Source: Notospermus geniculatus
Taxonomy: Eukaryota > Nemertea > Pilidiophora > Heteronemertea > Lineidae
Direction: 5' to 3'
DNA length: 64,000 nt
NCBI GenBank assembly: GCA_002633025.1
Contig: NMRB01001370.1
Location: 85,317-149,316 of the forward strand
Part shown: positions 11,601-23,800 of the stretch, piece by piece
How the letters are laid out: every line of letters begins with the position of its first letter
Position numbering within the stretch: position 1 is the stretch's first letter
The notes under the pieces: generated by a model
The model's database searches: none
What the model was told of the DNA's origin: nothing
The model's input: only the letters and a program-made list of their open reading frames with translations
Made by a program: the position numbers and the translations under genes

Positions 11601-14600
11601 AGCCATGGCATCCACGTCATTATGGATGGCGTCATGGCATGCATTTCTTCTCTGTGACTTCAAATTTCGTGACGTCGACGTTCTAGAACTGCTAACTGGT
11701 GGTGGCCTGTGGCAGTAAAGTTTCCCATTGCTCGAGTCTAATTTTCTACATCTCAATGACTCTAATATCCAACATAGAGCACAACAAACGACACACAAAA
11801 TGATAGGGGAAGTAAAGTCATCTCCGAATTTCGCAAATTTTGGCCCCCAACCGGGGTCTTCCTCAGGCACTTGTCGAGATCCCAGAAATTCACTTCTGGA
11901 TCTCTACTAGAAAGTGCCTGAGGAAGACCCCGGTTGGGGGTGAAAATTTGCGAAATTCGAAGACGACTTTCCTTGTACTATCAATGACCCAAATACTTAC
12001 AGACCCCCACACGCTGTCAATGCTCAGACCAAAACTACCACCTTTTCCTAAAAAGAGTGGTTTATCCAATTCGGATTCACTTGCAGTGCGAACAGAATCA
12101 AGCTTATCCTGACTTTGGGAGGCATTCCTATTCCTCCTGATCGACATTTCTGTAGAATTGGCAGGTAACTTCTCGCACTGATCCAGTGCGGAGGTCTACT
12201 GCAAGTTTACACTGGTAACTAAGAAGACCTAGAGACCCATGTCTTGTTGTATTATATATACATGGTGCTTTTCATATGAAATTTGTAAATCATTTCATAC
12301 CCATAAAAGCATCGTCTTCAATGGACAAAAAGATAGGACATGTGTATAATGCAATCTATTCTCTGTTATTTGAAGCGATTTATTTATTCAGAAGCAATGA
12401 CACGTGAACAATGTTTGCAAAGCATTATGATTGATGTTTTCAGAAGTGCCCTGGGGCTATGTTGATAGACATATCACCAGCAGAGATTTTCAAATGGGCT
12501 ATGGACTGTGTTCACCTTGAATATCATAGGAGTCTATCTATATATAGACGACTCTTGAATTCGCAGATCTGCGCACTTCCGCCGAAATCGCAACCACAAC
12601 CTTGATCTGAAACCAGCTGACGTGACGCAATCCATGATTCAGCAATGGTCAACTCAGACATAACATCATCGAAGTCACTGTCGTGGGGTTCTCTGCATTA
12701 CGTCATTCAGTTTCAGACCGAGGTTGTGTTTGGCGGAAGCACGCAGATCTTTCTCGTTTACATCAATTTGGGATTTGTCTATTCCACCATTTTGTGGGGA
12801 CTTGATTGAAATAAGGGGGCCTATTTAGTGTAGTGTATGGATAGGCAACCTCNNNNNNNNNNNNNNNNNNNNNNNNNNNNNNNNNNNNNNNNNNNNNNNN
12901 NNNNNNNNNNNNNNNNNNNNNNNNNNNNNNNNNNNNNNNNNNNNNNNNNNNNNNNNNNNNNNNNNNNNNNNNNNNNNNNNNNNNNNNNNNNNNNNNNNNN
13001 NNNNNNNNNNNNNNNNNNNNNNNNNNNNNNNNNNNNNNNNNNNNNNNNNNNNNNNNNNNNNNNNNNNNNNNNNNNNNNNNNNNNNNNNNNNNNNNNNNNN
13101 NNNNNNNNNNNNNNNNNNNNNNNNNNNNNNNNNNNNNNNNNNNNNNNNNNNNNNNNNNNNNNNNNNNNNNNNNNNNNNNNNNNNNNNNNNNNNNNNNNNN
13201 NNNNNNNNNNNNNNNNNNNNNNNNNNNNNNNNNNNNNNNNNNNNNNNNNNNNNNNNNNNNNNNNNNNNNNNNNNNNNNNNNNNNNNNNNNNNNNNNNNNN
13301 NNNNNNNNNNNNNNNNNNNNNNNNNNNNNNNNNNNNNNNNNNNNNNNNNNNNNNNNNNNNNNNNNNNNNNNNNNNNNNNNNNNNNNNNNNNNNNNNNNNN
13401 NNNNNNNNNNNNNNNNNNNNNNNNNNNNNNNNNNNNNNNNNNNNNNNNNNNNNNNNNNNNNNNNNNNNNNNNNNNNNNNNAGAAAGTGCCTGAGGAAGAC
13501 CCCGGTTGGGGGCCAAAATTTGTGAAATTCGGAGACGACTTTACTTGTAATATCAATGACCCAAATACTTACAGATCCCCACACGCTGTCAATGCTCAGA
13601 CCAAAACTACCACCTTTTCCTAAAAAGAGTGGTTTATCCAACTCGGATTCACTTGCAGTGCGAACAGAATCAAGCTTATCCTGACTTTGGGAGGCATTCC
13701 TATTCCTCCTGATTGACATTTCTGTAGAATTGGCAGGTAAATTCTCGCACTGATGCAGTGCGGACTAAGGTCTACTGCAAGTTTACATTGGTAACTAAGA
13801 AGACCTAGAGACCCATGTCTTGTTGTATTATATATAGCCCATGGTGCTTTTCATATGAAATTTGTAAATCATTTCAAACCCATAAAAGCATCGTCTTCAA
13901 TGGACAGAAAGATAGGACATGTGTATAATGCAATCCATTATCTGTTATTTGAAGTGATTTATTTATTCAGTGGCAATGACACGTGAACAAATGCTTGCAA
14001 AGCATCATGATGTTTTCAGTTGTAAGTAAGTGCCCTGAGGCTATGTCGATAGACATATCACCAGCAGAGATTTTCAAATGGGCTATGGACTATGTGTTCA
14101 CCTTGATCATCATATGTGACCCGTCACAGCAAAACTAGGCGCATGCCGCTCAGGAAGTGAGCCTCAACGAACTAAGATGACACCGGGAGAGAATGAAAGA
14201 AATAGACTCTTTCAGATTTCACAACAGACGGACAATAATAATGTTAATAATAAAATAAATAATGTTAGTTCTTATATAGCGCATTTCCAGTTGAACTGCT
14301 CAATGCGCTTTACATTATTACCCCAGCTATACATGTAGGTCTGTTCATTCCAATTTACTTTCTCCACTCCCCAGGGAGTATTACAGTCCCGGCAGCCAAT
14401 TTCAGCGCTCTTGGACTAACATTCACATAGACCATCACTACCAGTCAGGTACCCCTTTTACACCTGGGTGGGGTGAAGCAAGTGAGGCAAAGTGACTTGC
14501 TCAAGGTCACAAGCGAGCGTGTTGTTTTCTTGGTCAGGACTGGGAATCGCACCCGGGACCCTCTGATCAGGAGTCCGTCTCGCTAACCATAGACCACGCC

Positions 14601-16450
14601 GCTCCTCACAATACTGAAACTGACAAACATTTGGTCTCAAGCTGCCAAGCTAAGAGCGACATGCGCCTGGCTTTGCTGTGATGGGTCACATATGAGTGTA
14701 TCTATGTATAAACCTTAGTTCTACCTATCCCAAATTGGTGGTTTTTTTGAGACACGGGTCTTCCCTGTGCTTGAAAAAAAATCGCCACATGCTTACACCT
14801 TTTTTCAGTACATTTCATTTGTCACTAAACACAGCGAGAGAGGTCGTGGCATGCTTGCCGCTCAAATTTCACAGGGTTTTTGGTCTATAGTGCATGCGCA
14901 ATACGCAACACACTTACCACGCCATCTGTTGCCGGGTTTGATAACTAGTAATTGCCGAGTTTATTGCGCTTACACCAATCTAAAAGCCCGGGTGACACAT
15001 GTGTCCGAATTAGCCCTGGCGAGCTCGGCAGGTCTAATAAACACGGGGTTTTCAAACACGGGGTTTTCAAACACAGGTCTATCAGACATAGCAAAAAATA
15101 GGGTGTACACACAAGAAACCTGGGGTTTTTGTGGGTATGGGATAGGTGGAAGTACAGGATATTCTGCCATTTTGTGGGGCCTTGATTGAAATTTAATAAG
15201 GGGGCCTAATTAGCCCTGCATGGGACCCGTCCGAAAAACACCCTCTATCACACATTTTAGAAAAAAGAACTTCAGGTACATCGCTTGCAGCGCCACATTG
15301 TGACGTTAGTTCAGAAGGTTCTCCGTTGACTCCATAGCCAGCTTTGTTGCATTTAATGCAGGAAGGAACCTGACACCTTGGAGAAACACTTGTGATGCCA
15401 GAGACTGCCCTTTGAATCATCATCCTCATTAAGAGTCCAGGGTCTCTGCCACAATTTTTTTTGAGGGTTACTAATTTCTTCAAAATCAACAAAAACCCCA
15501 TGAAATTAAAGGAAATAAAATGGCCCTTTTCTGTTCCTTTGAGAGTACTAGCATGGTACCCTTTTAGTAACCTCTGGCGGAAACACTGGAGTCATGAATC
15601 TGCCTACAAATTACAAGTTGCTTTAAAGCCCATTAACTTAGTCTTAAGGCCTATAAATAGGCCTAGCAAAGCCTACCCCACAACTAATCAGTCAAAGCTT
15701 ACACTACACCTACAAGCATGAGGAGTACTAATGAAAATTGAAAATTTTAGATGAAAATTGACTGTTCGCTTGAGCGACGTGGTTTTGCTATGTTGGCAAC
15801 CGTCTCCGAGTGATGTCTGACAATGAAAAACCATGTCATGTGACATCGCCCGAAGACGGTCTACTTTAATGGAACTGTGTAAGAAGCCGCTCGAACAACA
15901 CCGAGTCACAGTGCTCCAGAATGGCGTTGCACTGCTCTCTTAATCTGAAAATGATTTCAACCAGTGGCGAAAGAAATCGCATGGGATATTCGGATTGGTG
16001 GATCAAAAATTTTTCTCGACGGCAGCCATTCTTTAAAATAAAGGGGAGCTTCGATTTAGTTGGAATTTTGTCGTCTGTCATCGGCATCTGACAAGATGAC
16101 CTGAGAATTAAATTAACACAGCAGCAGTCGCCAACACATTGCAGGCGACAATGCGCAACCGAAGTATAAACCCGCCTCAGCCTGCCATGGTGGTACGGCC
16201 AAGGATGGTTGACTTCATGACTTACATGTTGATCAAAAGTGACGTCTCGTTTTTTGTCCTTTAGGCTCTGTTTCAACCATTTAACATCCCCGATTGCAGC
16301 AGCCATGAACTCATCAGGGGCAACTTTCTTGTCAAGCAGCCTCCTCATTTTTCGGGGACGAGACCTGGGATTTGGAGGAACAGATCCCAGGAACCCCGAA
16401 TTCCCACCCTTCTTCTTTTCTTCGTAATCCATCATTCTGCTCTTCTTCAC
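8682..16450 (-). CDS. ANKRD53: ANKRD53-like ankyrin repeat protein, complete, four exons
   Basis: On the minus strand exons are 16450-16226 (75 codons, donor gtaagt), 11470-11271 (donor gtacgt), 10734-10570 (donor gtgagg) and 9927-8682 (stop TGA at 8684-8682). Phases join exactly: 1836 nt, 611 residues. The junction of exons 1 and 2 creates a good ankyrin start, DQHGLAPLHLAALHGR. Four ankyrin units follow: about residues 73-104, 105-141 (GWRPIHLA), 142-175 (NEDGVTPVHQAASEGH) and a weaker fourth (DRRGHLPIDLAKLWGH). The rest is a charged, Lys/Pro/Ser-rich, probably disordered region of about 415 residues ending in a conserved-looking block (LPLLPDVYPRDVYTMLPHRH onward). Human ANKRD53 (about 530 residues) binds PSRC1/DDA3 and supports spindle dynamics. 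The assignment rests on ankyrin architecture plus adjacency to TEX261, as in human; another ankyrin family member remains possible. The start is the first in-frame ATG of exon 1. Confidence 0.8.
10053..10304. repeat. Foldback element in ANKRD53-like intron 3
   Basis: gcagggcttgacataagccg is inverted as cttggcttatgtcaagccct; arms are about 60 bp with ccattttccaaaacaccctt. Confidence 0.8.
10918..11187. mobile_element. GCGCGGATCC-ended MITE in ANKRD53-like intron 2
   Basis: Matches 719-984 over its length (caataagcaa...cgcaagaataaagcttc, ccaggaaatcgcgtctag). It lies 83 bp from exon 11271-11470. Left end truncated to gatccag. Confidence 0.75.
11801..11983. mobile_element. TGATAG-ended foldback MITE
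   Basis: Arms agtcatctccgaatttcgca and gcgaaattcgaagacgactt are inverted around a short centre with ccccaaccggggtcttcctc. Copies at 31481-31635 and 32516-32675; a half copy follows the gap at 13481-13556. Confidence 0.8.
12001..12147 (-). CDS. Possible alternative first exon of the ANKRD53-like gene, copy 1
   Basis: ATG at 12147-12145 opens 49 codons (MSIRRNRNASQSQDK ... SIDSVWGS) that end exactly at a good donor gtaagt (12000-11995), phase 0. It lies on the same strand, between exons 1 and 2 of the ANKRD53-like gene. Exon 2 (11470) also starts in phase 0, so this exon could splice to GLAPLHLA and give a shorter isoform with a different N-terminus. A splice-acceptor-like ctacag sits 2 nt before the ATG, but in the frame delivered by exon 1 the exon would hit a stop, so an internal exon is unlikely. 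The peptide is Ser/basic rich with no known domain. Confidence 0.45.
12853..13480. other. Assembly gap (628 N)
   Basis: Run of N inside intron 1 of the ANKRD53-like gene. Sequence on its left (from about 11907) and on its right (13481 to about 15210) are near-identical over long stretches, so the gap probably joins two overlapping contigs. ORFs that run through the Ns are meaningless. Confidence 0.98.
13573..13719 (-). CDS. Second copy of the possible alternative first exon (likely haplotype duplicate)
   Basis: The 49 codons read the same as at 12001-12147 (a few silent base changes), with the same donor gtaagt (13572-13567). The copy sits just right of the N gap inside a block matching the sequence just left of the gap. 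Conserved reading frame with silent changes supports real coding use. The duplicate position fits two unmerged alleles better than a true second exon. Confidence 0.4.
14115..14690. mobile_element. TGTGACCCGTCACAG MITE with a nested second-type SINE
   Basis: Inverted ends tgtgacccgtcacagcaaaa and ttgctgtgatgggtcaca are flanked by TA. Inside, 14236-14609 (minus) is another tRNA-derived SINE: head gtgaggagcggcgtggtc, B-box-like gggtgcgattccc, and a 3' part with gcgctatataagaactaac. This block is absent from the matching sequence left of the 12.85 kb gap, so it is a recent insertion. Confidence 0.75.
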
Positions 16451-17872
16451 GTTTTGTCTTTAGTTTAAAATTTAAATGATCATGGATATCAAGATCAATC
16501 ACTCATTTCAATCCCACCCGGGCAATCCCATCATAACGCCATGTCTGCATGTCCACATCACATGTAGGAAAAGGGATGCATCCGCACACACTCATCACAT
16601 CACATGCATCACTGCACTGCACTGCACTGTGCATGGCTTCTTCTTTTGGAAATCATCATGAAATATTGCAGCCATAGACCTACTATATCGATTGGACCAT
16701 TTATCTAACGAGAAGAAGCACTAAATGAAGACGTGGGGCAACCCTCCACAGTTCAAAATCGACATTACATTAAAGAGTTAATGATCAATGCAATATTTTT
16801 CATGTTTTTATTTCCTGAATGAAAGTCTGAAAGCGTCCTTGACTTCGCCAACTTCCGGCTATCACAGCGCCATCTATCAACGAATTTCTACAACGCGTTG
16901 ACAGGTGGTTGCGGTAGTGTCGTCACCCTTTTCAGACCACACTTTGTAACAGAAATGTCCCATATATATGATTGATTTTGTTAATTTTTGCATCTATATC
17001 CAATTTTCATGCTTTGTTCATTGAAATACGTTTGTTTTGGACCGACCAAATTGATTTAGATTGAATTAGTTTGTGGCTGTATGACAGATTGCCTCCACCG
17101 CCTGAATAATTTCCCACAATCCACAGTGCATAGCAACAAGGGTGACAAGATGGCGTCGAATGGCATGAATGGTGTCTGCTAAAATTTCTACATGTTCTAA
17201 GTACGTTTGCACATAGAATCATGCGTCTGTTTGTCAATCACTAACCTGCTATTCTCCATCAATACACTTGGCCATGATTCGTTATCTCCAAACTACAAAA
17301 CGATTGCAGTAAAAAGGTAGAAAATTGCATTGTCGAAGGTTGTCTGGCCTGCATGTTCTCTCACAGTCACACACTACATGCACCTGTGCACTGCACTGCA
17401 TATGTATGTGCACATGATGCATCTGTGCATAGGCCATAGCTAGGTGCATGCTAGTCCAACTCTAGTTCACTAGTGCTTGCTTGACCTGGGTCATGTTATT
17501 GCAGTGTCTAGGCCTAAGGACTAGGCCTGTACACGTACCAGTACGTTCGGCGTTAGGCTAAAGTCAAAGTGTGCCAAAATACTTTTTAAATAGGCTACCG
17601 GTACATGTAGGCCTATGACGTGCCGCCCAAGCCGAAGGTCAAAGGATAGGCCTAGGGCTGTAGGCCTAGTAGGTCTAGGCCTAGGCTAGGGAATAATTGT
17701 GGGCCATAGGCTTAATAGCATGCTTTAGGCCTACTGGTACCGGTACAGCAGTAGAGAATTGTCTTTTCAATTTCACTTTTTCAGCTTGTTTTATCGTTAC
17801 GTAAGAAGATCAAATAAATCCAAGAAAAGAGCTAAACCTTTCAGCTGTGTGGTGGATATTTCCTAAGTAAAC
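16451..17872. promoter_or_regulatory. Divergent intergenic region between ANKRD53-like and ENO4
   Basis: This 1.4 kb lies between the two opposed start codons, so it should carry both promoters. No clear TATA box is seen. From about 17500 to 17760 it is packed with TAGGCCTA, CTAGGCCTA, ACCGGTA and ACATGTA words. A CACTGCACTGCACTG stretch lies near 16610-16630 and a similar one near 17385-17400. No coding exon is recognised here. That the two genes share control is an inference from their arrangement only. Confidence 0.45.
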
Positions 17873-20800
17873 ATGACGTCTAGTCGTAATGCCTCAAGGG
17901 AGGCAAGAGAACTTTATGAGATGAAGCAACGTGCTGTTCATTATTACAAGGAGAATGGGGTCCCGCAAAAGATGGAGGAGATACTGAATGCAATGTTTTA
18001 TGATGACCCACATGATGTGTATGGCCACTTGGTAAGTTTAATAGTAGGCCTAACACTAACACTGACAGTTTCAGTTACTGTCTCAGCATACATATACTTT
18101 GTTTGCAAAGTTTGGAAGTTGAACAATTACGGTAGTTCAATAGTTGGATTCGACCTACATGTATCTCACTACTCGACACTAGTGTTAGAACGTGAATTAA
18201 TTAGTAAAGAGTTAATTTCTATAGAAAAAATCATTACTTCAGAAATAAGAAAACAGGAGAAGTATAATCATTATTCCTTCCATTTCAGAGCAGTTATTTT
18301 GAAACATTTGCCAAACCTCCAGTGATTACCAGATTAAAAGCCAGAGAAGCATTGGATAGTAAAGGTCAGCCAACCATTCAGACAGAAGTCTTCTGTCAGG
18401 TGAAAAACTTTGAAAAGGTAAATACATTCACGTATCAATTTATTCTCTAATTTTACTTGGTTATTTACAACTCACCTCTTGTTGATTTCTTGTTTCATTT
18501 TCCAGTGCTTGGCATCAGGGATAACCTCAAGTTCAAACAGAATATCAGAAAGTGGGAAACAGGAAGATCGCGATGCAGAAGACGCAGAACGCGAGGAATT
18601 TGTCACAGCAGCCATTAACTTCATTAACGGAGACCTATCCGGTAAATTGAAGGAGATGGATCCAGCTGATCAGATGGCTATTGATGAAATTGTTTAGTGA
18701 GTATGCGCTGATTGATCTGGAGTTTTGATGTGTATGAAAACATGCGACCCATGACAGCAAAATGAGTTGAAATGTGCTGGAAAGAAGACCCAAGATGACA
18801 CCAGAGAAGAATTACAGAAATGGAGAAATTTCACAATTGGCAGACAATCCTGAAATCAACAAACCATTGGTGTCACCTTGGGTCTTCTTCTGTGCGCAAT
18901 TCCGACCCATGTTCTGTCACAGGTCAGTATAGAGGATCATCCTGGATGTGCACGTGACGTCATCATTGACGTCATAATTCGCACGTCAGCCATGTTGGAT
19001 GTCATCTGACGCTACGAATGTGTTGGACGTGCCATCCAACATGGCGGCATCTCGTGGTCATGGTGACGTCATAATCGTCGCTGCTCGTCATCTATTGGAA
19101 ATTTTGTGTATGGTCCATAAGTCGTTCTCGAAGCAAGGGCAAAAGGTCTAATAAAACTGCATTCAAATCCTGTGTGAGAAGTTCTTGAAAGATACAAACA
19201 GGTTCTGGATGGTGATTTCAGCTCTTACACTACAATTTTTCAGCAATTTTTTTGATCAAATGCAAAAAGAGGAGAAGGAGAGGGAGGCAAAAGAGAAAGA
19301 AGCTGCTGGTGCAGGAAGTGAGGAGGCAGCCGCACCACCCCCTGCCGTAACTCCTGAAAAAGAAAAGAAACCACCAAAATCACCAAAGTAGGTTTGATCT
19401 AGTCTGATTCATTTAGTGCTTTTCATAGTGTGTTATTATATTCACTTCTTTGGTTGACAGATCAGTTTTTCTTCACACATTTGTCCTGAAGAGGAAAATT
19501 GATTAACCACTTCAGTGCTAATCCCGATATATGGGGACAACGCATCATGATGCAGAATGCCAAAAGTATATGTCAGGAGTTGCGTCATGATGCTGTTTTC
19601 AAGTGAAATTCTGTTAAAACATATGTCGTGGCAATGCTAACATAATGACGGCACGGCAACAGACGGTCGGCACTGAAATGGTTAACACACACACACGATG
19701 CATTCAGCACTTAATTTCATGAAATTTAGTGGCTGTTTCATTTGCCACAAGATTCTTTGCTCAGTTCATCTTGTCGGGAGATGCGCATTTTCATGAATTC
19801 ATGGATTACCAGTATCTTAAAGATTATGGCCTGTATTCTAAAAGCCTCATTAACTCAAAGGTCCACTTTAAGCCTTTGTATTCTGCCCTACAAACAACAG
19901 CTAAAGTAAAGGTAAACCTTAGAGATAAGGAAGCTTCTAGAATATGGCCCTATGACTCCTATATCATGCCTGTCCCTTCTTTGAGTCTGGAGAAAACCTG
20001 TCTCGATAAACAATGAGAGTTTCTGACTTCAGAACCCAGTCCTTCTCCTGACTAATGCTATTAAATCCTCAGTGCACTAATCAGCACAAATTAACCCATT
20101 ATTTCACTTTGACTTTTTGCTTGTTCACATTACATGTAACAGAGGCAAGCAAGTGAGGTAAGGCTTAGCATTCATCCCTAACTCAAAATCAGAGCTTGTA
20201 TATTTCAATTGGCTTTATCCATCAGGGCAAACCAGCGTTCTCTCGCTAACGTCAAGACAAGGTTTGGGAGCAGATAAAATCTTTGCCATATTGATTGTGT
20301 TGTTCCAGTCATAGGCTAATGTGAATGGTCCCTTAGTGCATAAAATATACATGTACCGGGTAGATTGAAAATGCATCACTCCACCTCTGGCCTCCATGTC
20401 GTGTTGTGCCGACCTCTCTGTAAAGTCAAATAGCCACACGTCCAACTGTGCTTACACTTATTTGCACCCACTGAGCCCTTTGCCTTTATTTCCAAACTTC
20501 CCAATGTCCTGACTGAAAATACCGCCATGGATTGTCAACAAAAGTATTTTGCTGTGTCTCTGCCAAAAGTGTTGTTGTTTTGTTGTTGTTATTTCCCATT
20601 TCCATCTCCAGTCTCCTTTACGTGGTTCATTCTTGCTATTTTTGTCCAACTGACAAAAATCATTATCTCCAGGCCAGTTAGTGTCAATACATGTAGTTCC
20701 AACTCAAGGTATGTTGCGCATGAAAAGCTTTGGCACCAGAAAAGACCCCTCCTTCATCTCCCAACCACATCCCTGTAAAATCATATTTGTTAATCAGTCC

Positions 20801-23800
20801 AACTTCCAACAGCTCTTGTTTCTCCATCATCAATAAATGACTTAGAAGATGAGTACAGTACGTTATGATACCATGGATATTTTCAAGGCTTTTGAATCAT
20901 TGGTTCTGTTTCGGCAGATGTGTTACATTTTACTTTTTGGCCTATTTCGGTCCTTTTAATTTCACTTAATTTAATATCTTAATATTTACTTGATGATTCT
21001 CTCTGTATAAATAGATCTAAAACAGCATGATGGTGGTGGCAATATCCTAGTTAATATCCTTGACAATGAAAACAAATGATATTAATCAATTTTACAGTTG
21101 GGAGAGTGAAGATGCATCTGCATTTTGATAACTTTTTTGTTAACTTTAGTTCTAAAGCCTCTCTGTATTGAATTTTCCCCGATTTTCAAAGTGTTAGGAG
21201 AATGCAGGTCTCATAGCTTCATGAATATCCCCAAAATGCTTGCCTGATACGTACTTCAAAGAATCAAGACCTATAGTTTCCAGCATACATTGAAAAAACT
21301 GCCAGCAGAGCTCTAAAATGTAATCTGTTATAATGCCCCAAGTTCAGTTTAATGTTGGCAAACCAAATAAGTTGCCAGGGGGTAACAGGACAATGTGGCA
21401 ATAATGTCTGTTTTCTAGCCAGAAATCTTTCCAAACAGGATGGGATGACTGCATTTTCCTATGATTTTAAGGCCCTGGATTTTCAAACAGGGTGGGAGTG
21501 AAATTCAAACAGGGTGGTGAAAATGCATTGCAAGTTACATTTTTAAACAGGGTGGTAAAAATTTGAACAGGGTGGTAAAATGACCTCTGAATTTTGAACA
21601 GGTTGGTACCACCCTGTGAAACTGGCCTGGCTGGAACACTGAATATAGGGCGTTTGAGAATCTTGAATAAGCAGCTTGAGTTTGCCAGACGTGAATCTAA
21701 TTCAAACTTTCTATCTTCCAGAGGTAAAGGAAAGGCCCCAGCTGTTGTAATCATACCCGAGGAGCCGAGAGAAAAGCTGTACCCTGGCTCTAATGCGGTG
21801 TCTGCAGTATCCCAATGTATCTGCTTGGCTGGGGCAGCCGTCAAAAAAGTCCAGCCGTATGAGCACATAGCTTCAGTTGCAAATGAAGAGGTTAGTGCTG
21901 TATGTTTGGAAAAGTTTGGTTTGGAATTCCATTCGATAAACTCTCTGTTCATTGTACACAATGGGAGACTTTGCTGCCGGTAGAGGCAGCCTGTTGGTCG
22001 TCCTCGAACGTCACAAAATTTGACGTCAGACATAGGCCACGGCCTCTTTTCATTACGGATGACGTTGTGGTGTGCGCTTCTGCTGACTGACATCAAATTT
22101 TGTGACATTATAGGACTGCTAATTGGTGGTGGCATCTAACGGCAGAAAAGTCTCCCAATCCCATTACTCCATTGGTATTGTCACTCATCTTGTTTTACAA
22201 AAGAAAATCTCGTCTGTTAGCACTCTCGACTTTTTCAGCTCCCAGAGAAATACAGATTACCACTACCAATGGTTACTATCATACAGAGTGGAAAGGCTGC
22301 ACTTGGGAAACAGAACTGTGTTAAAGAATATATGATAGTACCAAAACCTGGTGTGATGACATTGAAAGAGGTAAATAACCCTTGAATATGTTGCTTTGTA
22401 ATATACTTTGAAATAAGGTTCCTGAATCTGTGCTGTTTCATACTCTATTCAGTGTAGGTAGTGTCGGGAATAAGACTTATTTCTCATAGTCTTCTATTGT
22501 CGGCGAAAATTCAAACCAAGGGCCGCATGAAAACCCAGATTTTTGGACCCTTACGTACACACACACTGTGACTCCTCCCAGTGAGGTTGTAGGACCAGTC
22601 TATAGTCATGTTACCAGTGGAGTTTACTAAAAGTATATTTAGTTCTATATGTCCAACGTGCCTGAGTGTCGTTATTTTAGTTCATAGATGGTGCTCCTAC
22701 GCTCAGAACGATCACCAGCTGAGCGCTCCAGTGATTAGGAGAGCATTTTGGCAAATACAACTCACTTCGGGTGCGTACACATGCTTTAGGTTTGCCCCCT
22801 CCCCTGTACGCATGCTATACTCATTGGTATCAAACCCCCCTCCCCACTCAATGCGTACATACTAAATGGGCGGCCCCATCATATGTTTCAGAGTATCAAG
22901 AACATGACGAACATCTACAACAGGGTACTGAAAAATCTTGTTGCCAAGGCAGGGGTGAGTATAGGGGAGCAGTCAGCCGCGCTTTCTGCCTAAAGATGGC
23001 AGCAAAGTTCTAGCGGACCAACACAAAAGAAAATTCTCCTGATTGGTGCTCAATCAAGCGTAAATGGGTCCAGTAGGCTTTGAATTGGGGTGCAGTGACA
23101 CCTATTGGTCAACTGACTGACAATAGCTCCTATTGGTGTGGAGCAGTTTACGACCGATAAACTTTAAGTTTTACTGTGATTGTTTGCCCTGTGGATATGA
23201 AGTGTGAAAATGTAGATAAGTGTACGATTTTAGAGGTGACAAGCGAAGCAACTGGTTTGAATGAAGTTCTCAGTCTCACATTCGCTTTGTTTTACAATCA
23301 CATTGCAGGCTGGATTGCGGAATGTCAGCGACACTGGTGCAATATGCCCCCAATTTGACCGTCCAGAACAAGGCATGGATCTTATTCAGGATGCATTCCG
23401 AGAGCTTGGCTTTACCGAGGGGGAGTTCAACATCGTGCTTAACTTAGCTGGACAGGAAATATTTGATTACGTAAGATCTTTAAAGCGCCACGCTATGCAT
23501 CCAAAACTGAATTTCGTGACGCCGTCGTAGTGCATCTCATTTACGGTGACCTCGTTCATAGCATTATACACACGGTCGATGTACACCATTTACACAGAGC
23601 TAATTCATGGTGGTGAGGTTGATCATGATCTTGTGTCAATGCATGCTCGACAAGACTTTTCAAATCTATCTGTCTGAATGACCTGAGTTACCAATTAGAT
23701 ATTCTGTGTGTTCTTACACACAAACGAATGAGTTGAAGCATATGTACCTTACCTGATGAAGGGTTATTCACGCTATAACACCACGTTGAACTTGTCAAGC

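Noticed and set aside
12763-13719. ORFs of 218-318 codons across the first gap
   Set aside because: Most of their length is N; only the 49 codons at 13573-13719 have sequence support.
15866-16450. Unspliced 194-codon reading from the ANKRD53-like start
   Set aside because: It passes a strong donor (gtaagt at 16225-16220); splicing to 11470 restores a perfect ankyrin repeat.
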